From: Rosa chinensis
Taxonomy: Eukaryota; Streptophyta; Magnoliopsida; Rosales; Rosaceae
Direction: 5' to 3'
NCBI RefSeq assembly: GCF_002994745.2
Contig: NC_037092.1
Location: 23,213,001-23,277,000, forward strand
DNA length: 64,000 nucleotides
Positions 20,956 to 32,200 of this stretch are shown here, piece by piece. How positions within the stretch are numbered: position 1 is the stretch's first letter; each line of letters opens with the position of its first letter. Under the pieces are notes generated by a model. That model saw only the letters and a program-made list of their open reading frames with translations, searched no databases and was not told the origin of the DNA. A program made the translations under genes and the position numbers.

Positions 20956-23868
20956 GTACCTCTCTCTCTCTCTCTCTCTGATTCCTCTCTCTCTGCTTCA
21001 TCTTTCTTGCTTATTCGAAGCATTGAAATTCGAGTCTATCTATTTCTTTACACAATTAAAGTAGAACCCTAGATCCCTTACTTGCAGAAAATTTGTGTAA
21101 TTTACAAGGGAAAAGAACTAATTGATTTCCTTGATCTGTATCATCTATCAATACATAAGAGCAAAGACAGTCAATTTTGGATAGTAACTTTCTTGGTATT
21201 TGGATTATTTATTTATTTTTTGTATTTTTTTTTTGTATTAGCTGTTGGATTCTGACTAGAGCTTTTGAATTTTTGATTTGATGTGATGTTTTGGATATTG
21301 ATCGTAGGTCGCTGGGTAGGAAAAAGAAGAGGATAGATCCAAGATTGTGGTCAACTTCCGGAGGAAGGTTTGGGTTTGTTTTATGAATTTGGATTTAGTT
21401 TCTTCTTTTCTGCTTATCATCTTCTCTGATTGTTTGTTTTCTCTGTAAACAATTTTCTGATGGGTGGGTTGTAGGTTGAAAAAGAGTGAGAGCGTTTCAG
21501 TTCGTGTATAGGTGAGGAAATCCAAATTCAAATCACAACCATTAACAAGGGTGAAAGTTTTGGTTGTGATTTTGGTTCTTAAACGTGAAATTTTTTCATT
21601 GAATTGTTCATAGATTGAATATGGTTTTATTTATTTATTATGTAGTGTGTGCTTAATCTAGAGGTTGTACATATTGAAGGGGCGGGGACTTGGACTGGAG
21701 ACAAAGAAAAGAGTTTTGCTTCTGAAGAATAGTAAGCAGGTATTTCTTTGTTCATATCTAGATTCAGATGTTTGAAGGTAGGTTTGGGCCAATTGTTTTT
21801 ATACCAATATGTTTGTAGTTAACTGTTATAATTGTCTATTGGATTATTGTATAGAATTGATCAAAGGCCTCTTGTTGTTATTGGTTGAGTTGATTGAATG
21901 AGTTGCCAGAAAAAGTTTGGTAGAATAGGATTAGTGTTTCTGTCTTATTTTGATGAGGCCAGGTTGGATATTCTCTGCTAAAAAGATAATTCCATTTGTT
22001 TTTCTCTGCTTTCGGTTATGCTTAGAGGTCCTAAGAATCTTTTTCTGCAAATATGGTTGGTTAAAGTTGCTACTGTGGGATTGGTATTGTGGGAAGTAGG
22101 TACACAGGGTCTTCCATGAACCCTGCTAATGCTTTTGGCTGGGCTTATGTTAATAACTAGCACAATTCTTGGGAGCTCTTCTTTATTTATTAGATTGGTC
22201 CTTTAATTCAAGTAGTTTGGCTGCTAGAGTCTTCAGTATTTTTTTTTGAAAGGAACTTCAATATTTTCTTACCTCAAGTGGAAACAAAGAACAAGAAAGT
22301 TTGAAAGGAGTTTGAATATGTGATTCAATAGTAGATAAGTGATGTTTAATTTCTGTATATGAGTGTTATCTTCCATCAAATCTGCAGTTTGGATGTTTAA
22401 TTAATTGTGATTGAATGAATGCTTTGTCAATGTATTTGAAAATATATGTTAAAGTGTTAGGAATTAAAGAGAGTGAATGCTTAGTGCTTATTTTAAGTGT
22501 TGCTTTTGCAGCATTACATATTAGCATATAGAGAGAACTTGGACAATAACGTACTTCGACGTCAGCTGTTACTTGGTAAGTTTTATGAATCGTTTTCTTT
22601 TGTATTTTTTGTTTTGAGTTGGATGTTTGATAAGCTGTCCATATGTTGTTTTAATTGAAGTCAATTTTAACTGAATTTAGAACTATTTACTTTTAGGTCT
22701 GCCACTCAAAACCTACTGTAAACAACATTTTCACTAAGGTTGTTAGATGGTCTAAAGAAGCTTTCGGCTTCGTTTTGGTGAACAAGCAAATTGACATGTA
22801 ATAAGACTATCTTTTGGATATTTTGGCTACTTGGGGAATTTGGATTCTTAATGGTTTATGTTAGATTCTTAATGGAATTCTGGAATGGAATTTGGAATTT
22901 GTATGCTTTATAGTTGGAGTTTGTATTATTGCTCTTGGCTCATGATTAGTTTCATCAGGATCATTTATTTAAACTTAGATAGTCATAGTGATACCAATTC
23001 TGCTAAAAGTAACATTGTGAAGGAAGCCTACCAACACGTATGATAGAAATTTTAATGACCTATAATAAAACCCAAATCTATTTTTTTTTTAATTCCGGAA
23101 CATTTTGTTCTCTGTTTATCATGAACTTATGACAATCTTGCTTTTGTTGTTTATCATGAACAGTTGATACACTTAGTACCATTGGTAATGGATTATGTAT
23201 GCCTCTACTAATCCTAGGCTTCGAAGGTCTAATTCATCCTTTTGGAAAAATTGGGAATAGCAAGAGGGTGGCTAACGCAGTTTGTAAGGTGAGTCTTCTA
23301 GGACAAACCAAATATATAGTCATCATTGATGTTGCAACATCTATATCATATGCGGTACCAAAAAATAGATTTTCACTTCATCATTTCTTTTGTGATGTCA
23401 TTAAAAGTTGCCTCTTCATTTGTCTAGCTACACATATGTCAATCTACTTGCTAGAACAATGTAATTTCTGCAATAAGCGATTTCAATTTTCAATATCATC
23501 AAAGCTAATGCTTTATAGAATTTATAGGTGCCATTGCTAGTAAGAATTTATAGGTGATGTTCATGGGTTTTGGATTGAATAGCTGGTAATGCTTTATAGA
23601 ATTAAGAAATTATGTAGATTGCTGAGAATTTTATTATTAACGTTAGTGAGCTTTTGAATCATTTGGAACCTGCTTGTGGTTGAGAAGTTGAGAATTTGAA
23701 CTGGGGGTAGATTTGCTATGTGGGTTATTTTTGTTATCTGATCGTATTAGTTAGAAGTTTAGGTTGAAAGTGATAGAATGTATTTGTTATATGTATTTGT
23801 AGGTTGTTATCTGTTTAGGTTGAAAGTTTAGGTTGTTATCTGACATACATTGTTATATGTATTTGTAG

Positions 23869-23958
23869 TGGGCGGTAAAGGATCGGAAAGGGTATACCCA
23901 ACAACAACTTGACGAGGTCCGCATTGAAGTGGCCGACTACTTACAGACTCTGCTGTAG
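23869..23958 (+). other. Protein-like terminal exon inside the second CACTA, unrecognised
   Basis: After an acceptor ATTTGTAG the frame reads WAVKDRKGYTQQQLDEVRIE and then VADYLQTLL before a TAG. It has the look of a last coding exon. It shares the plus strand with the frame at 20794-20955. The source is not recognised. Confidence 0.3.
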
Positions 23959-24229
23959 GTTCTGACCAGTTTCTTGATTTTGAGTTAGAGTAGCTTTTAA
24001 TTAACTTTTTTGTAGCAATTATGAACAAACAAGAATACTAATTGCTAGGCTAGCCTTGTAGTATATAGGTGCATGAATTGGGGTTTTATTTTGCCCATTT
24101 TGTAAACTGTTAAGGATGATGAATGTCGGATATAATACCCCAATTTGCAATTTATAATCACAGTTCTATTTTGTGGACAGAATCCTCTTTATAGAATGTG
24201 ATGTTTAGATATAAAGTTGAAATCAGTTT

Positions 24230-24900
24230 TAGCCATAAAAACTGATGTCCAGTAATACAGATACATCAGTTCCAAAATGAAAATCGATGTTACTAATATA
24301 TCCAGACATCGGTTCATTGTTAAAAACGATATACTATCGAGTGCCAGACATCAGTTCTGAAATGAAAACCGATGTTACTAAAATATCCAGACATCGGTTC
24401 ATTATCAGAAACGATATACTACCGAGTGCCAGACATCAGTTCCGAAAGGAAAACCGATGTTACTAAACTATCCAGACATCGGTTCATTGTCAGAAACGAT
24501 ATACTACCGAGTGCTAGACATCAGTTCCGAAATGAACACCGATGTTACTAACATATCCACACATCGGTTCATTGTCGGAAACGATATACTACCGAGTGCC
24601 AGACATCAGTTTCAAAATGAAAACCGATGTCTGTAACAGTATTACTCATCGGTTCTTAAATCAATAACGATGTTAAAACTCAAACTTGTGTTATATAATC
24701 TATATTTCTTTAAGCTTTAAATACAATAAAATGTGGGTTTAACAATAGTAAAGCATGCAAGTTTGTTATCATTTAAACCTCTTTACATCGGTTTATTATA
24801 AGGAACCGATGTCTACCCAAATATTAGACATCGGCTAAAAACCGATGTCTGCATTTTCCGGATCTTTCTCATCACCCACAAAGACATCGGTTGGGTTTTT
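24230..24900. repeat. Subterminal tandem repeats of the second CACTA
   Basis: A unit of about 85 bp containing CCAGACATCGGTTCATTGTC, AGAAACGATATACTACCGAG and TGCCAGACATCAGTT is repeated about four times between 24290 and 24610. Looser GACATCGG copies continue to the right end. Matching motifs lie inside the left end (19600-19740). Confidence 0.85.
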
Positions 24901-24949
24901 GTTTCTCATCGGTTTTTGACCGATGTCTGGGGCTATAATTCTAGTAGTG

Positions 24950-26371
24950 ATGCCTTGTTAAGATTTTTGAAGTCGACACACGCCACTTGCCGCTAGGCTT
25001 CTTGACCATAACCAGGTTGGAAATCCACTGAGGATAGGTGACTTGGCGGATGAACCTAATACCCTGGAGCTTGGCAACTTCATCTCCTATTGCATGGTAT
25101 TTCTCTTCGTCGAAAGCTCTCCGCTTCTGTTTGATAGGATAGAAGGATGGTTTGATGCTCAACTTGTGCGTGATGATTTCAGGGGAGATACCCGACATGT
25201 CTGCATATGACCAGGCGAAGACTGCAGCGTTGTCACGTAGGAATTGAATGAGTTCCGCCGCCACCTCTGGGTCTAATTGAGCGCTTATGCGGACTGTCCA
25301 CTCAGGGTGCTCGTCAGAGATGCTGACAACCTGTAATGAAGTTTCTGGATTGACTGGCTCCTTCTTTACATACTTCTTCTTGTCATCCCTAGGATCCTCA
25401 AAGATATTTGGTGGCGGTGCCCGACTGCCCACCTCTAGGATCTCATGGTGGCGGGTTGATCGCGCTATAGTAGTTGAATAGCATTCTCGTGCCAACTGCT
25501 GACTTCCCCTGACACAGCCTGTGCCGTTAGGTGTGGGGAACTTCATGAGGAGCATGTACCCGGCGATGATGCATTTGAGCTTGTTGAGTGCTGGCCGGCC
25601 AATGATGGCGTTATATGAGCTGAAACAATCAACAATTATGAACTCTGTATGTACCTCCGCCATATATGGACTAGTGCCGATAACTAGCCACATATAGTCA
25701 GAACCCAGCGGTTGCGTGACGTCACCGGAGAAGCTAAGTAGTGGCTCATGATCTTGGAGTAGTTTTCTATTCCGCTTAAAGTTGTTGTAACAACCGCTGA
25801 ATATGACATTGACAGCGGACCCGCTATCCACCAGGATTCTTCCCACTGACCATTTGTCGAGAATGGCGTCGATCAAGAACGGGTCGTCATGGGGCAGATG
25901 TACTCCACGTTCCTCCTCCTCTGAGAAGGTAATGGGCTTCCAACCAGACTTTGGGAGTTTTGCGGATCTTTCGTAGCGGATGTTGCAGACTTCCTTTGGG
26001 TGATTAGCTCGTGCATAACGCTTTCTTGCCCTGTGAGACATGTTGGTGATTAGAGCCCCGTCGTCGACGGTGTTGATGCGGCCCAAGGGCTCGATGTTGG
26101 AGATCACAGGTGGCGGTTGGCGAACCTTGAATTGCTCCATCTTGGCATCTCGGTACAAGGTCTCAATGGCCGTTTTGAGAGCATTGCAGCTGTTGGTATT
26201 GTGACCGCTGTCCTCGTGGTATTTGCACCACTTGCCGGTGTTTCTTGGTTTGCTCATTTTTGGGTATCTTCCTGGGGGTGGCTTTGAGATCTGATCCTTG
26301 CACTGATTGTATATTTCCTCATACGAGGCTGTGAGGACTGTAAATACTGCATACCGCTGAGATGACTCCAT
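24950..26371 (-). pseudogene. Tat gag end, protease and reverse transcriptase N-part
   Basis: The minus strand is open for 476 codons. It starts with the gag C-terminus, including a zinc-knuckle-like WCKYHEDSGHNTNSC. It then has the aspartic protease with the active-site RILVDSGSAVNVIF and the later YNAIIGRPALNKLKCI. It ends in the reverse transcriptase fingers (WISNLVMVKKPSGKWRV). At about 24,974-24,983 two bases of a GTGTGT run are missing relative to the expected KWRVCVDFKNLNKA reading, so the frame is lost just before the CACTA junction at 24952. The part overlaps the preceding gag frame through a frameshift at about 26,260-26,370. Confidence 0.88.
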
Positions 26372-27812
26372 TTCTTTGTTGCGGTTGTCCCCATGGGATG
26401 GGCGGTTTCCCTTGTAGTGTTGGTCCTTCTGCCGCTTGTTCTGGTAATGGCCCTGTTGCCACTCCCTCTTCTTGTAAGTTGGCGGTGTGGCGGGAGTTTT
26501 GCTAGCGGTCTCCTGATGACTGGAGGAGGGTTGTGCTGATTTTGTTGGTGTTGCTGGTGGCGGTGAGGTTGCTCCATATGTGATGAATTCTGCTTAGGCA
26601 TGAATGACGCTTCACTCATGAGGTGGTCGTACACCGCATTTGGATGATTGTAGTTGAGGTGATAAAGGAATGGCCCCTTGAGGAGTCCCTGCTTGAAAGC
26701 CGCCGAAGCCATTGTTTTATCAAGATCACGGCATTGAGATGCTGCCGCCCACCACCTTCTGACGAATGCTTTTAGTGTTTCTTCCGTACCCTGCTTGACG
26801 TTGAACAGCTGGCTTGTATTGTGGTGTCCGGCGGACAGTAGCATGAACCGAGAAAGGAAAGTGTGTGATAACGCCTAGAATGAGTCAATGGATCCCGGTG
26901 GGCACTCGAAGAACCAGTTCATTGCCTCATTGTCCAGCGTTTCGCTGAACAAGTGGCACAGGGTGGCGTCATCGAATCCTTTGTTGTTGGTGACCTTCTT
27001 GAAGGTGTCCATATGGACGAAGGGATCAGTCTTACCGCTATAATGTGACATTTTTGGAGTCTTTGCGTACGCCGGCCTGATAGCCTGCAGGATTGCAGCG
27101 GTGAATGGTCCTGGCCTGGACGAGAAAAGCGGATTTGAAATTGGCGCTGGGGCGCCTGATTCCGCCCGGATTAACCTTTGTTCGAACTGCTGCATCCTTT
27201 CTAGTATTTGAGCAGTTGCGTCGCCAGCAGGGCCTGGCCGGGCATTCCGCTGGACTGACCCTCGCCTGGGGGCAGGTGGGTTTCCCTCGGTTCTTGCCCT
27301 AGCCCTCGAGCGGTGGGTGTGCCGCGATGATTCTGCCTCCTGCTCCAACATTAGTTGGGGCACGGGGGCGGCCCCGTTCCCAATAGCTCTGGTGGGTTCA
27401 GCGGGACCTACATATGCATGACTGGTGCTGGTACCAATGCGCCGGTACTAGGCCGGCTGTGCCTGGTGCTCCGTGATTGTTCGCTCCGTGCCTAGTTGGC
27501 GGTTGCCGCCAGCGTTCTTTTTAGTTCATCAAAACGTGACACCAGCGTGGCCACCTGCTTTTGGGCCCCGGCCTTTTCTTTGAGCTCTTGTTCACGCTCT
27601 CTGTTTGCCTTGTGAAGATCCGCCAGTGCCAGCTCATATAGAGAGGTGAGGTCTTGGCCTGGTGGGCGGCTGCTACTTGAGTTTGTCTCACCGCCGGGGT
27701 ATACCGTGGTGCTGAATAGTGCGCGGTTGATGCTTACCGCCGGGTTGGTGGGTTGGGGAATGACTGACTGGTCTGCCTGCTCATCAGTATTTCCCCCGCT
27801 ATCGTTAGTCAT
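26254..27812 (-). pseudogene. Tat gag, with in-frame stop and frameshift
   Basis: This encodes the capsid-like structural protein. The first frame (27492-27812) holds a charged coiled-coil-like N-region (LADLHKANREREQELKEKAG). The retrotransposon gag domain follows: MSHYSGKTDPFVHMDTFKK, ETLDNEAMNWFFECPPGSID, an in-frame TAG at 26875-26877, then SHTFLSRFMLLSAGHHNTSQ and TLKAFVRRWWAAASQCRDLD. The frame is lost near SEASFMPKQ (about 26,590) and is picked up in the 24950-26371 frame. The order and motifs are those of Tat gag. Confidence 0.88.
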
Positions 27813-27845
27813 GGTGATTGTGGTGGGATGACTTTTTGTTCAAGG

Positions 27846-27865
27846 TTTCCCACAGACGGCGCCAA
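27846..27865 (-). other. Primer-binding site of the Tat element
   Basis: Directly inside the right LTR, the minus strand reads TTGGCGCCGTCTGTGGGAAA. The TGGCGCC start is the usual complement of a tRNA 3' end in plant Gypsy elements; the exact tRNA is not determined. The same sequence abuts the LTR of the element at 49984-55666. Confidence 0.8.
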
Positions 27866-28375
27866 TGTTCATGCTCAAAGTCCGGCGGTAGCCGATCTTT
27901 CATTTAACGTGGGTCCGGTGGGCGGATAGCTACTCTGAGGACTTGATGGCCTTCGCTAGCTGTCACACGAGAGACAGGGCGTCAGAGGGAGACCGCGTTG
28001 GGCGGTCTTCACTTCTCCGATACCTAAGTCAGTCAATGCATATAGGCAGCATAACAATATATGAGTAGTAAAATGAGTAATTAATGAGGAGAGAGGAGAG
28101 AACCTTTTGTAGATGAGGAGAAGGTTGATCTTCTTCTTGTTTTTGATGTGGGACTGATGTGCTTCGACTCCCAACGTTTGGAGCTTCTGGTGCTATCTTG
28201 TCGTGGCGCGTGATGGCGCGTCAGAGGTGATCTGGGGGCGATCCGGGGCTCAGGCGGTGGCCCGCCTGGATGTGTTTCGGTAGGTCACTCCTTTGGTGGG
28301 AGTTGGTACCTCTGGCGGTACAATGAGCGTGACTCATTATAGCTAATTATGCTTGCAAATGCACATGTAGGTACA
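27866..28375 (-). repeat. LTR of the Tat element (5' LTR, promoter-bearing in sense orientation)
   Basis: This is a 510-bp copy. Where the other LTR has TATAAAAGG, this one reads TACAAAAGG on the minus strand (rc of 28103-28111). The promoter-side copy has therefore lost its apparent TATA box by one transition. Confidence 0.93.
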
Positions 28376-28528
28376 TCTACTTTTCTAGACTCCAGCAGAG
28401 AATGTGAAAGAGATTGTACTTTTTTTTAAAATGAGTTTTGTTAACCCTCAGTGCTATAATTTTGCTTAGTTTTGCAATAAAAGTTTATTTTTGTTGCAGA
28501 AATTTACAGTAGAGTTTGACACTTCGAT

Positions 28529-28530
<2 letters not shown>

Positions 28531-28562
<32 letters not shown>
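28531..28562. repeat. (AT)n microsatellite
   Basis: About 16 AT units lie in the right arm of the second hAT-type element, followed by ATACATACATACACATAT. Confidence 0.95.
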
Positions 28563-28567
<5 letters not shown>

Positions 28568-28795
28568 CATACACATATATTCTTTTTCAAGAAAGAAATT
28601 AAATTTTATTTAAGTGTAGCTATGTTAATCCTCAATACATTTTAGAAAAAGAGATGTTCATAGAACTTTGTTGCATTCTTGGCAAATTTAGAAACAATGA
28701 TTTTTTGTAAAACTTGTTCGAGTTTATCGATAGAAAAATAGGGGGCCTAAGGATGATTCTTACCCAGGGCCTTGCAAGACTCAGGGCCGGCCCTG

Positions 28796-29251
28796 AATGA
28801 AAAAGAGAAAGTTGAAGAGTAAAGAAATGAGAGCAGTAGAAAAGACACTATTTGTCTCAAGAGTTTATTATTTATAGATTTCTTCATAACCCTTTTAAAA
28901 AACATGACTCTTGAATTTAAATAAAAAACCAACAATCTCTCACAAGATTCAAAACCTCATAAACTCAAAAAATATGGGAAGCTTTAGAGAGAAGGAAATT
29001 TAGACAACTTTTATACCATGCAATAGGTGTAGGTGTCTTCCAGACTTGAACCTACACCTAGTATAAACAATTTTTATTTGAAGGAGAGTTTTGATCGTAC
29101 TAGTAAACAATTCATTTCACACTATAGCATTACTATGCTGTAGAAACTGATTATTCCAACTATATTTTCAAACAAACCAAAGAGAAAAACTTATAGAAGT
29201 AGCAACGGTTAATAGAAGTATAACGATAAAAGGACACTTTACTCAAATTCT
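28796..29251. other. 3' flank of gene A, homologous to that of gene B (59777-60227)
   Basis: After the hAT junction the sequence follows the gene B flank closely, for example GTAAAGAAATGAGAGCAGTA and TGACTCTTGAATTTAAATAA. This would hold the 3' UTR and terminator of gene A. No polyadenylation signal was assigned. Confidence 0.7.
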
Positions 29252-32200
29252 CTAATTTCTATTCTCAAAATAATATGAATTAGGGCGGACCGGATAGAGG
29301 TCTTGAGCTGATGTAGATGAAGTAGTCCACGACCCTTCAATTGACATAGTTTGTCTCTGACTCTCAGGGTCACCATTGTTTTCTTCAATAGTGGATTGAA
29401 AATGTTTCCTCATCGCATTGATTTCATTAATTGAGGCATTTGGATCAAAGACCACCTCCTGAACAGAAGCTCTACCTTCAAGCATGCTCACCACTGAAGA
29501 CATGGCGGGCCTAACTGCTGAAGAAGCATTAGCACAAAGGAGAGCAATATTGATAGTAGTAATCATCTCTTCTTTGTTAAACTCTGAGCCCAACCTTGGA
29601 TCCACCAGGTCCAACAAACTTGCTCTCTCTTTTAGAAGAAGTGCCTAGAAACATCAAGTACAAAAGCCAATATGATTTGTTTATCTTCAAATTAATGTCA
29701 ATGAGAGGCTCATATTGACTACCACCAAGAAAACCAGTGAAACTTTTTAGTGTTGTTCAGAAAAAGTCATGCAAAACTGATGTTATAAGAGAAAAGATAA
29801 TGAGCCAGAGTATGCTTTAATAGAGATAAATGGTGTCAACAAAACTCAAGATTAAATAAGGAAGCCACTAGATTCAGGTTACCCAATCTAGAAGATAAAA
29901 ACATTCTTCCTTTGAGCGGTAAGTTGTATTGCACCTTCCACTGACCATTTCCAATACAAGAATTCCGAAACTATAAACATCTGCTTTATCAGTCAGATAA
30001 CCCCGCATTGCATATTCAGGTGCCATATAACCACTGCCAAATCATGAAATCAACCATCATCAGGGCTAACAACTAGTAAAGATACTATTATTCCAAAAAT
30101 CATAGGGTTTTTCTTTTCTTAATTGAATGTTTAAAATGTGATAGGGATGACATAAAAAAGCTGCATTGGAAGACCAAATCTGCATCTTAAGATTTCTTGA
30201 ATAGTAAAGAATTAGTAGTTAAAACTTCTATTAGAGTAGAGAAACCTTCCATTTGTCCATTTTTCTTTTTCCTTTCTCTTATATGGATTATGGACCCATC
30301 CGGGTGAAATGAAGATAGACAGAAAAGCGTAGGAAAATAAGGTAAAACATAGGGCTCACAAAGTTCCAGCAATCCGAGTGCTTATGTGGGTATTATCGTC
30401 TTCATCAAGCTTGGCCAATCCAAAGTCAGATATCTTTGGGAAAAGATTTTTATCAAGTAGCACATTAGTAGCTTTGATGTCTCTATGAACGATCTTCAAC
30501 CTTGATTCCTCATGGAGGTAAGCCAAACCTCTGGCTATACCAACACAAATACTATGCCTTGTTGGCCAGTCCAACTTCACCTGACTTTCCTTTGGGCCTT
30601 ACATTGATAAAAAGTAGTTTGAAGAAATGAATTCTCTGTTTCTTTCTTTTGAGTATAATTAATATCTTTGCATACCTTGTAGCATATACCAAAACAAGGT
30701 AAATTATATAAAAATTATGAGAGAGAAACACTTACCAAATAGAGCACGTGCGAGACTATTGTTCTCCATGTACTCATAGACAAGCAACAAGTTATTTCCT
30801 TCAATACAGCATCCATAAAGCTTGACAAGGTGAGGGTGTTGCAGAGCAGAAATCATGCCTATCTCATTCACAAATTCACGATTCCCTTGCTTCGATTTGG
30901 CTGAAAGCTTCTTAACAGCAATTGCAGTGTTGTCTGATAGAAGGCCCTGCATTCAACAAATATACTTAAACTCAACCTCTTCTGTAAACAGTAAAGAGGT
31001 TTAACAAGAAATATGATGCATTTAAATTAGCCCAAAAGCAGTAAATAAATATTATCGGAATGATTGGTTATGAAGAATACCCAGTAAACAGGACCAAAAC
31101 CACCTTCTCCAATCTTGTTCGCTATGTCAAAGTTGTTCGTGGCAGTTTTGATTTGCCTCAAGGTAAATTTGCCAGTCTGCAGGTCCACACCCTTCAAATC
31201 TATGTATGAAGCAAACTTAGATAAGAAATTATATTATCGCCCATAACTTCAGAATGATTTATGGCATTCTTAATTTTTAATATCTTGACATTGGTTTAAG
31301 GCCTACGACTTAAACAAAGTCAATGAAGCCATAACTTTAACAGCATAATTAGATCATCTCATCTTACATGTGTGGCAGTGCATATGTTATGGAATGACAG
31401 TAATTTACATGAAACAGACGTAGAAAAACAACATAGATAGTCATCTTAGCAACGAAAGAAACAACTGGAAATACCTTGTTCCAAAGTATTTGGTGGTCCT
31501 ATGAAGCCTTTCCACCAGAGAATACATAAAATCACTAATATTATGGACACTCCTCCAGCCACAATTCCAACGACTTCACCTGCCGATATACCACTTCCTA
31601 GCGAGGGTTTTTTCGGGGGTATAAAATCTGCCATAGGAAGAATATGTTTAGTATATTATTATTATTATTATTATTATTATTTTTAAACTCTTGTACATGC
31701 ATATATTTTTCATGGTGAGAATGGACTTTTTCCGCTTGAAAGCATACTCCATGTAGTATTTCAAAGCAATTAAGAACACATACTCATTACAGACAATAGC
31801 ATAAATCAGTTTTATGTGAGAGCCTACGAGGGTACTTTAATGAAGATGATATCTTAACTCTCAAGTCAAGAAATAAGTAGGTAGATGCAATTTTGTGGCA
31901 ATTCAAAGTAAAAGAAACTGAAGAATCCAAGCAAAAGCTCAAGACATTGTTATACGAGAGAGCTGAAGTAGAGTAAATATCAGACTCCTAACAAGAACCT
32001 TTACATATGAGAAACTCCCCATTCTCTACAAATAATTACTAGAAGAAGCTCACAACAGTGCAAAACTTACCAAATGGGTCTACAAAAATGCCAGATATAA
32101 GAGGACCATAGACTCCTCTAGTAGGGATAACCTGTGTTCCTTTCCCGTTCCAAAAGAAACGAATCTCCAAGGTATGATTTGTTACAGAAGCGGTATAGTT

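Larger units (their letters stand above)
19583..24949. mobile_element. CACTA element inserted in the Tat reverse transcriptase
   Basis: The ends are CACTACTAGAATAATGTC on the left and, in reverse complement, CACTACTAGAATTATAGC. The 3-bp duplication ATG lies at 19580-19582 and 24950-24952. Removing the element and one ATG rejoins the reverse transcriptase reading (LNKA/CPKDSFPL). The subterminal regions are dense in GACATCGG and ACCGATGT, in both orientations. The interior is AT-rich with intron-like structure and a few protein-like exons on the plus strand. No transposase is recognised. Its ends are similar to, but not the same family as, the CACTA at 2434-7946 (different subterminal motif). 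Confidence 0.93.
11386..28375 (-). mobile_element. Tat-lineage Ty3/Gypsy LTR retrotransposon, about 17 kb, minus strand, decayed
   Basis: Two LTRs (11386-11890 and 27866-28375), both beginning TG and ending CA, bound the element. The 5-bp duplication TCTAC lies outside both (11381-11385 and 28376-28380). A primer-binding-site-like sequence TTGGCGCCGTCTGTGGG abuts the inner edge of the right LTR on the minus strand, so the element reads right to left. Order: gag, protease, reverse transcriptase, RNase H, integrase, then a long 3' region with an antisense gene and tandem repeats. This layout, including an antisense ORF downstream of integrase, is that of the Tat clade. The LTRs differ at roughly thirty places by eye, so it is not recent. 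Stops, frameshifts and a CACTA insertion make it non-autonomous. Confidence 0.93.
8983..28795. mobile_element. Second hAT-type element (GGCCGGCCCT ends) containing a 17-kb retrotransposon
   Basis: The left end starts TAGGCCCAGCCCTAG. The right end, in reverse complement, starts CAGGGCCGGCCCTGAG. The ends resemble each other over about 15 bases and continue with similar GGC-rich sequence. The flanking octamers are AATGGAAA (8975-8982) and AATGAAAA (28796-28803), seven of eight identical. The paralogous site at 59769-59776 carries one copy of AATGGAAA with the two flanks joined and no insert, so it serves as an empty site. No transposase is seen. Its own sequence is the arms 8983-11385 and 28376-28795. 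Confidence 0.8.
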
